Shown here: positions 48,975-57,484 of the stretch, piece by piece | Numbering within the stretch: the first letter of the stretch is position 1 | Layout: each line of letters opens with the position of its first letter | DNA from: Methanofollis ethanolicus | GTDB taxonomy: Archaea > Halobacteriota > Methanomicrobia > Methanomicrobiales > Methanofollaceae | Direction of reading: 5' to 3' | Assembly (NCBI RefSeq): GCF_001571385.1 | Contig: NZ_BCNW01000001.1 | Coordinates: 558,001 to 622,000 of the forward strand | DNA: 64,000 nucleotides | The notes under the pieces: generated by a model | What the model was told of the DNA's origin: nothing | The model's input: the letters and a program-made list of their open reading frames with translations, nothing else | Database searches by the model: none | Position numbers and translations under genes: made by a program

Positions 48975-49700
48975 TCAGACCGACCGTGCCCGCGGGCACT
49001 TCCCGCAGGCCCGGCAGACCTCGGGTATCGGAGATATTTCCGTGCCTTTATTGCAGAACGGAGTGATGTCGTTGCTGTCCCTGACAAAGTAGATATGCGG
49101 CACCAGGGAGATGTGGGTGTAGGCCCCGCAGGGGAGGCCGAGTGCGTCCGCGATCATCTTCTGGAGGTGTGCGAGCGCGAACATGTTCGCCCCGGCCGCG
49201 GAGAGCATGTCGTTGCTCCTGAAGACCACCTTCATCAGGAGTTTTCCGTCCCGCACCACGCACTGGACCAGCTGGAGGCAGGGGCAGTCGTGCAAGTCCT
49301 CGTCCACCGGCGGGTTCCAGGTGACGGCGACGGCACGCCTGCTCTGCGGGGCCTCCTTCAGTTTCCGTATGATGTAGCCGACCTGGTCGGCATGGACGCC
49401 GGCACCTTCCTTCGCGAGGCCCTGCCCCCAGTCGCAGAGTCTGCTGTGGTAGTCGTACTCGAAGACCGCGTCCGAACCATGGAGGAGGGCGTCGGCATAG
49501 GAGTCCAGGAACCGGCGCTGAAAACGCGAGTGCCCGCTCGCCATCGGTTCGGCGAAGGGGTCCTCGACGGTGACCGCCGTCTCCTCGAACTCCACCGTCG
49601 CCTCACCGTCCTCGGTCTCAAGCACGTACCCTTTTTCCAGGATCATCTTCACTACGAGTTCATGCGCCCGCCCCAGGGTGGGGGCCCTGATCACTCTCAT
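48975..49700 (-). CDS. thyA: Archaeal-type thymidylate synthase
   Basis: 241-aa enzyme of the short methanogen thymidylate synthase family, making dTMP from dUMP with a methylene-pterin. Active-site region DCPCLQLVQC holds the nucleophilic Cys; QSRRAVAVTWNPP gives the phosphate-binding arginines; FRSNDMLSAAGANMFALAHLQKMIADALG and YTHISLVPHIY are conserved. The C-terminus CRACGKCPRA has an unusual cysteine cluster. ATG 49700 begins at MRVIRAPTLG; the upstream in-frame extension is not family-like. In the first 60 bases upstream a GCAGGCAGG/CCTGCCTGC inverted repeat (49713-49721, 49752-49760) could form a leader hairpin. Confidence 0.88.
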   Translation of the reverse strand: MRVIRAPTLGRAHELVVKMILEKGYVLETEDGEATVEFEETAVTVEDPFAEPMASGHSRFQRRFLDSYADALLHGSDAVFEYDYHSRLCDWGQGLAKEGAGVHADQVGYIIRKLKEAPQSRRAVAVTWNPPVDEDLHDCPCLQLVQCVVRDGKLLMKVVFRSNDMLSAAGANMFALAHLQKMIADALGLPCGAYTHISLVPHIYFVRDSNDITPFCNKGTEISPIPEVCRACGKCPRARSV

Positions 49701-49888
49701 GGAGAAGAGTAGGCAGGCAGGGTTACTGAAGATTGTGTCTTTGCTCCCTGACCTGCCTGCATTGCGTGTGGAGCGGTTGGCTTTTGCGGGCCCGATGATG
49801 TGATTCCTGAGGATTCGCAAAGAATTTGAAATTACGGCCTGCTTGAGGCGTCTGACAGGCGTCACCCGTCCCGTGCAACCACAAAGGA

Positions 49889-49896
49889 TATATTAA
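49889..49896 (+). promoter_or_regulatory. TATA box of the S-layer gene
   Basis: TATATTAA preceded by AAAGG (BRE-like). A start about 25 bases downstream leaves a leader of roughly 100 nt to ATG 50019, which has AAAGGAGG (50005-50012) at ideal spacing. A long leader with a perfect ribosome site fits a very highly expressed surface protein. Confidence 0.6.
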
Positions 49897-50018
49897 GTGT
49901 TACACTAATAATGTCGTATATTCCGGCAATCGGAGTATTGGACATGGTGAACCCGTATTCGACATGTGTCGAACCTGGTTTGTTGTGCCCACCACGTTTA
50001 CGTTAAAGGAGGAAATGC

Positions 50019-52394
50019 ATGAAGAGTACATCTAAGATGATGGTCGTTGCCGCCGTCTTCCTTGTAGCCGCCGCCATGTTTGTCATGCCGGCCGCCGCGA
50101 GGACTGCGGACCAGATCAACAGCGGTGACACCATCTTTCTCTATGAAGAAAGCCTGAACCTGACGCCAGTTAATGGCACAGCGTTCTCGAAGCTTGTTCA
50201 CTATACGAACGACGACACCACGACCGGTATCGACGTGACCCTTAACGTCGCCAATTCGAGTGCCTTCAGTCTCATGGAGGACGTCGCGGCGAAGGTCGGC
50301 ACCAAGACCGGTCGCTACTTCGTGAGCGATGTGGACAGCGGGAAGTACGTCTACATTGAGAAGCCGGCAGTCGAGCTGAAGCCCGTCCTTGCCGACTCTC
50401 ACTCCGACTCGATCGCGGGCAAGACCGTGACCTCGAACTCGAAGATCGCCTTCCAGCTGATTGCCCCCGATGTCGGTGGGAACCTGGTGAACTCTCCCTC
50501 TACCTACGCCACGGTTAACATCGAGATCACCACCCCGAGCGGCGGTATCGTCAAGACGCTCGGCGGTGTTAAGCTCTCCGGTATCAACCTCACCTCGTCC
50601 AACCAGTACACCGGCGCTATCGATCTCGGTGCAGAGGACCTTGAGTCCGGTACCTACACGGCAGTGGCAAAGTGGGCCAAGCCGACCGGCTTTGACAACT
50701 TTGCAGAAGACTCCAAGGCTGTCAGCTTCACCATCACGACCGACAAGCTCTCCCTCGCTGCCAGCAAGGAAAGCGTTGTCAGGGGCAAGTCCTTCACCGT
50801 GACCGTCACCGGTGACAGCAAGAAGGAATACTTCCTGTACATCAAGGACGCCGGCGTTGCGGACAACAAGTACCCGCTCCTCGCCGCTAACCAGCCCGGT
50901 GTCGGCGCTGCTAGCGCTCCGATGCTTGCCCTGACCACTGAAAAGGCCAGCGCTCCGGGCACCAACGCGTCTGTCACGACCAAGGCTGACGGCACCCGGA
51001 CTGTCGAGTTCAGGACCACCGCCAGCACTGAAGACAAGACCTACACCTTCAAGGTGATGGAGAACAAGACGACCAACGCCAAGGACGACGACGTCAAGGT
51101 GAAGGTCGAGAAGGGTGCAGTCACCATTACCGCCGAGGGTGCGGGCTCCTACTACTTCGGTGAGGAGATCAAGCTCTCCGGTACCAACACCGAAGGCAAG
51201 AAGGTCTACCTCTTCCTCGTCGGCCCCAACCTGGGCGACGGCAATGGTGTGAACCTTATTGACGTCAGCAAGAAGTCCAGCGCCGGTATCGCCGGCTTTG
51301 TTGAGGAAGCCGTCGAGTCCGACGACACCTGGGACTACACCTGGAACACTGGCGACATCCAGAATGGCGTCCTCAGTGAGGGCAGTTACACGGTTTACGC
51401 CGCTAGCCAGCCCCGTGCAAAGGGCAACCTTTCGAATGTTGAGTACGCGACCATGTCCGTCAACCTGAGGAAGGGCTTCATCACCGGTGCCACCAACGTC
51501 AACACCCTCGCGAAGGGTGACGACCTGAAGATCACCGGTACCGCGGAAGGCAAGCCGTCCAACATCTATGTCTGGATCTTCGGCAAGAACTTCTACGGTC
51601 AGGACTCCAACAACCCCCAGGCCTCTGAGTCTGTCGAGGACGACGGCACCTTCGAGTACAAGCTCGAGGACACCGACAACCTCGCAGCCGGCCAGTATTT
51701 CGTCATCCTCCAGCACCCGATGGCCAAGACCGGACCGGGTAACGATGTCTACTGGGATACCGCCAGCCAGAAATTGGTGGCTCCGGGCCAGACCGATGTC
51801 GCACTGAAGAACCTGCAGGCCTCCGATGCGGCGACCGCACTCATCAACGCCATGGACTCGTCCAACGTTGACGACACCTACACCAAGCTCACCTTCATGG
51901 TTCAGGAAGCCTGGGTCAGGATCGACAGCATCGGCGACAAGTCCGTCGGTTCGAAGTTCACCGTCACCGGCACCACCAACCTCGCCATCGGCGACGAACT
52001 CACCGTCGACGTCACCTCCGCGGCTTTCGGCGCAACCCAGAAGACCGAGTCTTCCGGTTTCAGCGGCAAGTCCGGCACTGTGAAGGTCATCGAGGGCACT
52101 GACGCCAACACGTGGTCCTTCGAGGTCGACGCCACCAACTTCAAGCCCGACCAGTACCAGGTCAAGGTTGAAGGCATCGACGTCGCCGACGCGACCGCCA
52201 CCGCCACCTTCAACGTGATCGAGGGCCCGGTCTCCCCGACCGTCACCCCGACCGGCGCTGCGACCACTGTGCCGCCGACCCAGACCGCAACCACCACCGT
52301 CCCGGCCACCACCCCGACTCAGCCCGGCTTCGGTGCGCTGATCTCCCTGATTGGCCTCGGTGCAGTTGCGTTCCTGGTCATGCGCAGGAACTAA
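50019..52394 (+). CDS. Major S-layer protein with C-terminal PGF-type sorting signal
   Basis: 791-aa surface protein. Signal peptide MKSTSKMMVVAAVFLVAAAMFVMPAAA, cleaved near residue 27; the mature part begins with a region like the DUF3821 domain of methanogen surface proteins (DQINSGDTIFLYEESLNLTP), followed by several beta-sandwich repeats. The end has a Thr/Pro-rich stalk (TVTPTGAATTVPPTQTATTT), then PGFGALISLIGLGAVAFLVMRRN, a PGF-CTERM-type signal for archaeosortase processing. Many N-x-S/T sites for glycosylation. Codon choice is strongly biased, as in abundant proteins. Likely the wall lattice. Confidence 0.88.
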   Translation: MKSTSKMMVVAAVFLVAAAMFVMPAAARTADQINSGDTIFLYEESLNLTPVNGTAFSKLVHYTNDDTTTGIDVTLNVANSSAFSLMEDVAAKVGTKTGRYFVSDVDSGKYVYIEKPAVELKPVLADSHSDSIAGKTVTSNSKIAFQLIAPDVGGNLVNSPSTYATVNIEITTPSGGIVKTLGGVKLSGINLTSSNQYTGAIDLGAEDLESGTYTAVAKWAKPTGFDNFAEDSKAVSFTITTDKLSLAASKESVVRGKSFTVTVTGDSKKEYFLYIKDAGVADNKYPLLAANQPGVGAASAPMLALTTEKASAPGTNASVTTKADGTRTVEFRTTASTEDKTYTFKVMENKTTNAKDDDVKVKVEKGAVTITAEGAGSYYFGEEIKLSGTNTEGKKVYLFLVGPNLGDGNGVNLIDVSKKSSAGIAGFVEEAVESDDTWDYTWNTGDIQNGVLSEGSYTVYAASQPRAKGNLSNVEYATMSVNLRKGFITGATNVNTLAKGDDLKITGTAEGKPSNIYVWIFGKNFYGQDSNNPQASESVEDDGTFEYKLEDTDNLAAGQYFVILQHPMAKTGPGNDVYWDTASQKLVAPGQTDVALKNLQASDAATALINAMDSSNVDDTYTKLTFMVQEAWVRIDSIGDKSVGSKFTVTGTTNLAIGDELTVDVTSAAFGATQKTESSGFSGKSGTVKVIEGTDANTWSFEVDATNFKPDQYQVKVEGIDVADATATATFNVIEGPVSPTVTPTGAATTVPPTQTATTTVPATTPTQPGFGALISLIGLGAVAFLVMRRN

Positions 52395-52401
52395 TCCCCC
52401 C

Positions 52402-52409
52402 TTTTTTTT
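52402..52409 (+). terminator. T8 tract after the S-layer gene
   Basis: Run of eight T seven bases after the stop codon, preceded by six C. A typical archaeal terminator. Confidence 0.65.
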
Positions 52410-52754
52410 GCGTCTCTCTTCTATTCTCGCTCCCGTTTCATTCCGGCGCTCTGCCGAATCGCTCCTGAAACGGAGTTTCAAGCGGTTTTTTGAAAGCCTC
52501 CTCTGGTGGCTTTCATGGTAAGTCCTCATGCTGTGGTTGCTGCCTCTCCCTGATCGCAGGAAGAATGTAGGATCCCCTGCCTTTCTCATATCATTCGTTA
52601 GGGACTAAATCGAATGTCTTTGACTCTCTATATCTCACTTCATTTGCACACGAGTATGGGGGGGCAAGGCACCCCTGGAACCAGTGCTTCTGAACAGGAA
52701 TTCGAGAGTAACCTCTCCAGGAAGCATTCTATGCGAGGATCAAAGGAGTCAATT
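52410..52754. other. Non-coding spacer next to tnpB, with hairpins
   Basis: 345 bp without a gene. Two short inverted repeats are visible, TGAAAC-gga-GTTTCA near 52466-52480 and GAAAGCC...GGCTTTC near 52496-52515. The last 150 bp lie directly downstream of the tnpB stop, where such elements carry their right end and guide (omega) RNA. No boundary could be fixed. Confidence 0.4.
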
Positions 52755-54052
52755 TCAACGGGTTTTTCTGTCAGGAATGCCGATACCCTGTGAACTACCC
52801 CGCACCTGTTTGGGCGTGGCTTCCTGCTTCATGGACAATACTTGCATCACAGAGATGTGATGGAGAGGTATTGTCACCACAGCACGGGAAATCGAAGATT
52901 TCCCCGGCTGGGAAATGCTCTGCATTTCCACAGGCTCAAAGGGCTGTTCCATCCCCAAGCGGTGAATATTCACCGCGGCATTGTAATCTCGATCGGCAAC
53001 AAACCCACAGTATGGACATTCGTGGACTCTCTCGGAGAGCGTCTTTTTCACGATGATACCACAGTTCGAGCACATCTGCGACGTATTCCGGGGATTGACT
53101 TTGATGAGTTTCGTACCAGCACTTTCAGCCTTGTACGCAAGATAAGAATAGAACCGTCCCCATGAAGCATCGTGGATACTCCTGTGCAGCCCTGTAGGGT
53201 TGCCTTTCTCCTTCAGATCCTTGATATTCAGGTCTTCAACACAGATCGTTGCATAGGTATCAACATACCCCCGGGAGAGTTTGTGCAGAAAATCTTTTTT
53301 CTGATTCGTGATATGATCATAGATCTCTTCCAGTCTGCTCTTTGCCTTCTTCCAGTTCTGCGAAAATCGTTTCTTCCGGGCAATGCTCTGTTGCAACTTC
53401 TTGATCCGGTCAAGTGAGTGCTCATAGAACCGGGGGTTCTCGATCACTGCACCGTCACTATCGACTGCAAACGAGTTCAGACCGACATCGATCCCAACAG
53501 ACCGTCCTTCACGTTTTGATCCGGAAGCCTCCTGCTCTGCCTGAATGATCACGTACCATCTATCACCTGAACGGGTGATCAGAACACCTTTCACCTTCCC
53601 GGTGTATGATCGGTGCATGTTGAACGGAATTGTCCCGATCTTTGAGAACGTGATCGTGCTGTGTTCACGGTCGATCTTGAACCCGGACTGTTGTAGTTGA
53701 GTGTCCGGTACCGGAATGTGCTCTTGAACCGGAGTTTGCCTATCTTCCGTCCTTTCTTCTGTGTATGTGACAGTGTGGCAATGTTGCTCCAGAGGGTATA
53801 GTTCACCATCTGGAGCACTTTGGAATATACCTCTTTCAGTGCAGGATTCTCGTCTTTCAACGTGACGATCCGCGCCTGCGTTTTCTGCATCTTCGGAGTG
53901 ATCCCATTCTCTCGTGCAGTGTTGCACTCTTCAAGAAGATTGTTATATAACCACCTGCAGGTACCGAGTGCAGCATCCAGCCGTGTCTCAACGGTTACGT
54001 CTGGATATGCTCGATACTTGTAGGAAAAGAGCATCGACAGTATCATATCCAC
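52755..54052 (-). pseudogene. tnpB: tnpB (IS1341/IS605-type OrfB) with a frameshift
   Basis: RNA-guided nuclease of IS200/IS605-family elements. The first frame (54052 to about 53693) encodes the N-terminus FSYKYRAYPDVTVETRLDAALGTCRWLYN and KKGRKIGKLRFKSTFRYRTLNY. The rest continues in another frame from QSGFKIDREHSTI, with RuvC motifs VGIDVGLNSFAVDSDG, ICVEDLNIKDL and DRDYNAAVNI around the CSNCG...CPYCG zinc finger. All catalytic residues survive; one single-base shift near 53693 breaks it. No tnpA is present. It separates the S-layer and AMP phosphorylase genes. Confidence 0.85.
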
Positions 54053-54300
54053 CCACTCATAAGATATACCTGTTCTATGCGTGGCGAAGGTGAAGACCGG
54101 TGGATCCGCTTCACATCAAATCGGAAATGTGCCTGACGGGTCTAACCCCCTTTGGTTGTGCGGTGGTATCTCCAGTCCGTTGACTGGTGACCGTGCACTT
54201 CCAAAGGAACTGTACATGGGTATCTCTCTCCGGTGGTGCACACTTCCCACTCCTCCCTCTTCACCCCCACAATTTAAACAAGACAGGAGCATCATTATCC

Positions 54301-55848
54301 ATGAAACTCGTAACCAGGCTGATCGACATCGCCCACCGCGGTGTCCTCCTCCACGCTGCCGATGCACGTGAGGTCAGCGTGCGGGACGGCGACCGCGTCG
54401 AGGTGAAGAACCGGGTCACCGGCGAGTCGGTCTCCGCCTTTGTCGACACCACCGCTTCCCTCATCGACCAGGGTGTTATCGGCGTCTACCGGCAGACCCA
54501 GCGGCAGATCGACGTCCTTGACGGCGCCGAGGTCGAGGTGCGGCCCGCAGACCGCCCGGCCTCCCTCGACTACATCAAGAAGAAGATGGACAACCAGCGC
54601 CTCTCCAAGGAAGAGACCTACGCGATCATCAGGGACGTCGTCGGCGACGTCCTCTCCCCGGGCGAACTCACCGCCTACATCGTTTCCACCTACACAAACC
54701 CTCTGGACATGGACGAGGTGGAATACCTCACGCGGGCGATGGTGGACACGGGCGAGCACCTCCGCTTCCCCTCGTACCCGATCGTGGACAAGCACTCGAT
54801 CGGCGGGGTGCCGGGCAACAAGATCACCCTCCTTGTCGTCCCGATCGTCGCCGCCGTCGGCCTGAAGATCCCGAAGACAAGTTCGCGGGCGATCACCGGC
54901 GCCGCAGGGACGGCCGACCTCATGGAGGTGCTCGCCCCCGTGGAGTTCACCGCCGCCGAGGTCCAGCAGATGACCGAGAAGGTGGGAGCGGTGATCGTCT
55001 GGGGCGGGGCGACGAACATCGCCCCGGCCGACGACCGGTTCATCGCCGTCGAGTACCCCTTCAAGATCGATGCACGGGGCCAGATGCTCGCCTCGGTGAT
55101 GGCAAAGAAGTTCGCGGTCGGCGCGAACCTTGTCGCCATCGACATCCCGGTCGGCGAGCACACCAAGGTCCCGACCGTCGAGGAGGGGAGAAAAATGGCG
55201 CGTGAGTTCATCGACCTCGGCGAACGCCTGGGCATGCGCGTGGAGTGCGCCCTCACCTACGGCGAGTCCCTTGTCGGCCACACTATCGGCCCGAAACTCG
55301 AAGTGAAGGAGGCGCTCTCTGTCCTCGAAGGTGCGAAAGAGCCGAACTCCCTCATCCAGAAGAGCCTCTCCCTTGCCGGCATCCTCCTGGAGATGTCGGG
55401 GAAGGCGGCACCCGGCCAGGGCTATACGGTGGCCCAGGAGACCCTCGCTTCAGGAAAGGCCCTTGCAAAGATGAAGGAGATCATCAGGGTGCAGGGCGGC
55501 AACGCCGACGTGACCGCCGAGGAGATCGTCCCCGGCGAGTTCCAGTTCGTCGTCAATGCCCCGACGAGCGGGTATGTGGTCGAACTGAACAACAAGGCCC
55601 TCATCAGCCTCGCCCGGGCCGCGGGCGCACCGCAGGACCCGGGCGCCGGGGTCTCTGTCCATGCAAAGAAGGGGACACAGGTCCGGGTCGGCGAACCTAT
55701 CTTCACCGTTTATGCCGACCGGAAATGGCGCCTCCAGAAGGCGCTCGAAGTCGGCCGCCAGTTGATGCCGGTCGTCGTCGAGGGGATGCTCCTCGACCGC
55801 GTCCCCGGGAGACACTGGGGACCTGAAGGTGAATTCCATGGTATGTAA
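54301..55848 (+). CDS. deoA: AMP phosphorylase
   Basis: 515-aa nucleoside-phosphorylase-family enzyme of the archaeal AMP pathway: AMP + phosphate gives adenine and ribose-1,5-bisphosphate, feeding form III RuBisCO. An N-terminal beta domain about 85 residues long, characteristic of archaeal AMP phosphorylase, precedes the catalytic core: [106 protein letters not shown] (about 54270-54281) may be its TATA box, with CAGGAG upstream of ATG. Its 3' end overlaps the next gene. Confidence 0.93.
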   Translation: MKLVTRLIDIAHRGVLLHAADAREVSVRDGDRVEVKNRVTGESVSAFVDTTASLIDQGVIGVYRQTQRQIDVLDGAEVEVRPADRPASLDYIKKKMDNQRLSKEETYAIIRDVVGDVLSPGELTAYIVSTYTNPLDMDEVEYLTRAMVDTGEHLRFPSYPIVDKHSIGGVPGNKITLLVVPIVAAVGLKIPKTSSRAITGAAGTADLMEVLAPVEFTAAEVQQMTEKVGAVIVWGGATNIAPADDRFIAVEYPFKIDARGQMLASVMAKKFAVGANLVAIDIPVGEHTKVPTVEEGRKMAREFIDLGERLGMRVECALTYGESLVGHTIGPKLEVKEALSVLEGAKEPNSLIQKSLSLAGILLEMSGKAAPGQGYTVAQETLASGKALAKMKEIIRVQGGNADVTAEEIVPGEFQFVVNAPTSGYVVELNNKALISLARAAGAPQDPGAGVSVHAKKGTQVRVGEPIFTVYADRKWRLQKALEVGRQLMPVVVEGMLLDRVPGRHWGPEGEFHGM

Positions 55849-57247
55849 ACTACGTTTCCTGACGATTGCCGTCCTTGCCCTCCTCCTCTGCGGCACTGCC
55901 GTGCAGGCGTCCACCCTCGTCGATGTGACGGTGAAGGACGCGGACGACGGCACCTCTCTCAAAGGGGCGACGGTCTATGTCGACGGCAGCGATGAAGGCA
56001 CCACGAACTCGTACGGCGAGGTGTCCTACCGGCACTCGAAGTCCAGTCGGTACACCCTGAAAGTGACGAAGTCGGGCTACAAAGAGTGGTCGAAACGCAT
56101 CGACGCCGATGAAACCTCGGTGACGGTGCAGATGGACAGGGACACCCTTGACCTGAAGATCACCGTCTATGACGCCGACACATTTCTCTCTGTCTCAGGT
56201 ATCCGTGTCGAGATCACCAGCAAGGAAGACAGTGAAAGGGAGTCTGAAAAGACCGATTCGACAGGTCTTGCCACCTTCGAGGTGAAGGCGAACAAGGACT
56301 ATACGGTCACGATCGACGCGGACGGGTATGATCTCCTGCAGCGGGATATCGAGGTCGACGACGAGGCCGAACCCGTCCAGTTCTGGCTCTATCCCGAGGG
56401 CAGGTTCGCCTTCCGGGTGCTTGATGCCAAGGACCATCTTCCGGTCGTCAATGCCACGGTGAAGGTCGGCGGGACGGTGCGGGGGACAACAGGCAGCGAC
56501 GGTTTCGTTACCACGGTCGTGGATACGGACAGGCAGTATCTTGTGGAGGTGACCCACCCGGCGTACAGCGACTACCGTCAGGAGGTGTCTCTCCAGGAGA
56601 ATGCTGTCCGCACCGACATCTTCCTCTCGAAGTCCACGTACCCGGTCTTCATCTCCGTCTATGACGCCGCGAAGGCCCCGCTGGCCGGAGCGAGCGTCTC
56701 TGTCGACGGAAAAAATGTCGGTGAGACCGATAATTACGGACGGTTCAGCCTTGAGTCGGTGGTGGCGGGCACGCATTCCGTCGAGGTGAGCGCTCCCGGC
56801 TATGTCTCCTGGCAGGGGACATGCGATTCCCGTGAGCAGAAGGCCGACCTCGTCGCCGAACTGGTGCCTGTCTCTGTTCCTGTTGTGGTCATCGTCGGGA
56901 GTCCCGACCACAAGCCCCTTGCCGGCGTGGCAATCGGCGTGGATGGGGCGGCCCGGGGTGTCACCGGGGCGGACGGAACCCTGAAACTCGACCTTGCGCC
57001 CGGCAGTTACAATGTCTCGGGAATGTTCGACGGCTACAAACCCACATACCTGGTGCAACAGGTCCCGGTCGGTTCCTCGGGTGAGTCCTGCTCCCTCACG
57101 ATGCAGCCTTCCGGCCTTCCTCTCGGCATCATCGGTGTGGTCGCGGTCATCCTCGTCCTTGTGGCGGTCGCCGGTGTGGTCGTAGCAGGGAAGATGCGGA
57201 CGCCAACTCGCCGCACCCACAGGCCCGGTCGGCGTGGCGGTTTCTAA
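55838..57247 (+). CDS. Membrane-anchored PEGA/CarboxypepD_reg-like repeat protein
   Basis: 469-aa surface protein. Signal peptide [24 protein letters not shown]; then five or so beta-sandwich repeats of about 85 residues with the signature [22 protein letters not shown] / [22 protein letters not shown] / [22 protein letters not shown] (PEGA or carboxypeptidase regulatory-like). A transmembrane segment [23 protein letters not shown] and a basic tail [11 protein letters not shown] anchor it facing outward. ATG 55838 is spaced well from GGTG; GTG 55829 is an alternative. Role in surface structure is inferred. T6 at 57262-57267 probably terminates it. Confidence 0.8.
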   Translation: MVCKLRFLTIAVLALLLCGTAVQASTLVDVTVKDADDGTSLKGATVYVDGSDEGTTNSYGEVSYRHSKSSRYTLKVTKSGYKEWSKRIDADETSVTVQMDRDTLDLKITVYDADTFLSVSGIRVEITSKEDSERESEKTDSTGLATFEVKANKDYTVTIDADGYDLLQRDIEVDDEAEPVQFWLYPEGRFAFRVLDAKDHLPVVNATVKVGGTVRGTTGSDGFVTTVVDTDRQYLVEVTHPAYSDYRQEVSLQENAVRTDIFLSKSTYPVFISVYDAAKAPLAGASVSVDGKNVGETDNYGRFSLESVVAGTHSVEVSAPGYVSWQGTCDSREQKADLVAELVPVSVPVVVIVGSPDHKPLAGVAIGVDGAARGVTGADGTLKLDLAPGSYNVSGMFDGYKPTYLVQQVPVGSSGESCSLTMQPSGLPLGIIGVVAVILVLVAVAGVVVAGKMRTPTRRTHRPGRRGGF

Positions 57248-57484
57248 ACATTCTATTCCCCTTTTTTGGATCCGGGAGAATTTTTTGGCATTGCAGTGCT
57301 GGCTCTCTCAATCGCCGGCAATGAATTATATTACTTTCTCTTTTTTAATCCTTCATTTCTTCGGATCATCCCAATTATGCCATTATTAATCTATCTTTTT
57401 GAATATCGGACTATATTTTCAAGATAATATGAATCGTCCTGTTTTATATGGGGATCGGGTCTGTACATACCTGAGGGAGAAGAT

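Noticed and set aside
49998-52589. 863-codon open frame antisense to the S-layer gene
   Set aside because: It mirrors the highly biased codon usage of the S-layer gene, has no start signal or family resemblance, and the sense protein is unmistakable.
52901-53056. Plus-strand frames within tnpB
   Set aside because: Antisense shadows of a frameshifted but clearly recognisable tnpB gene.
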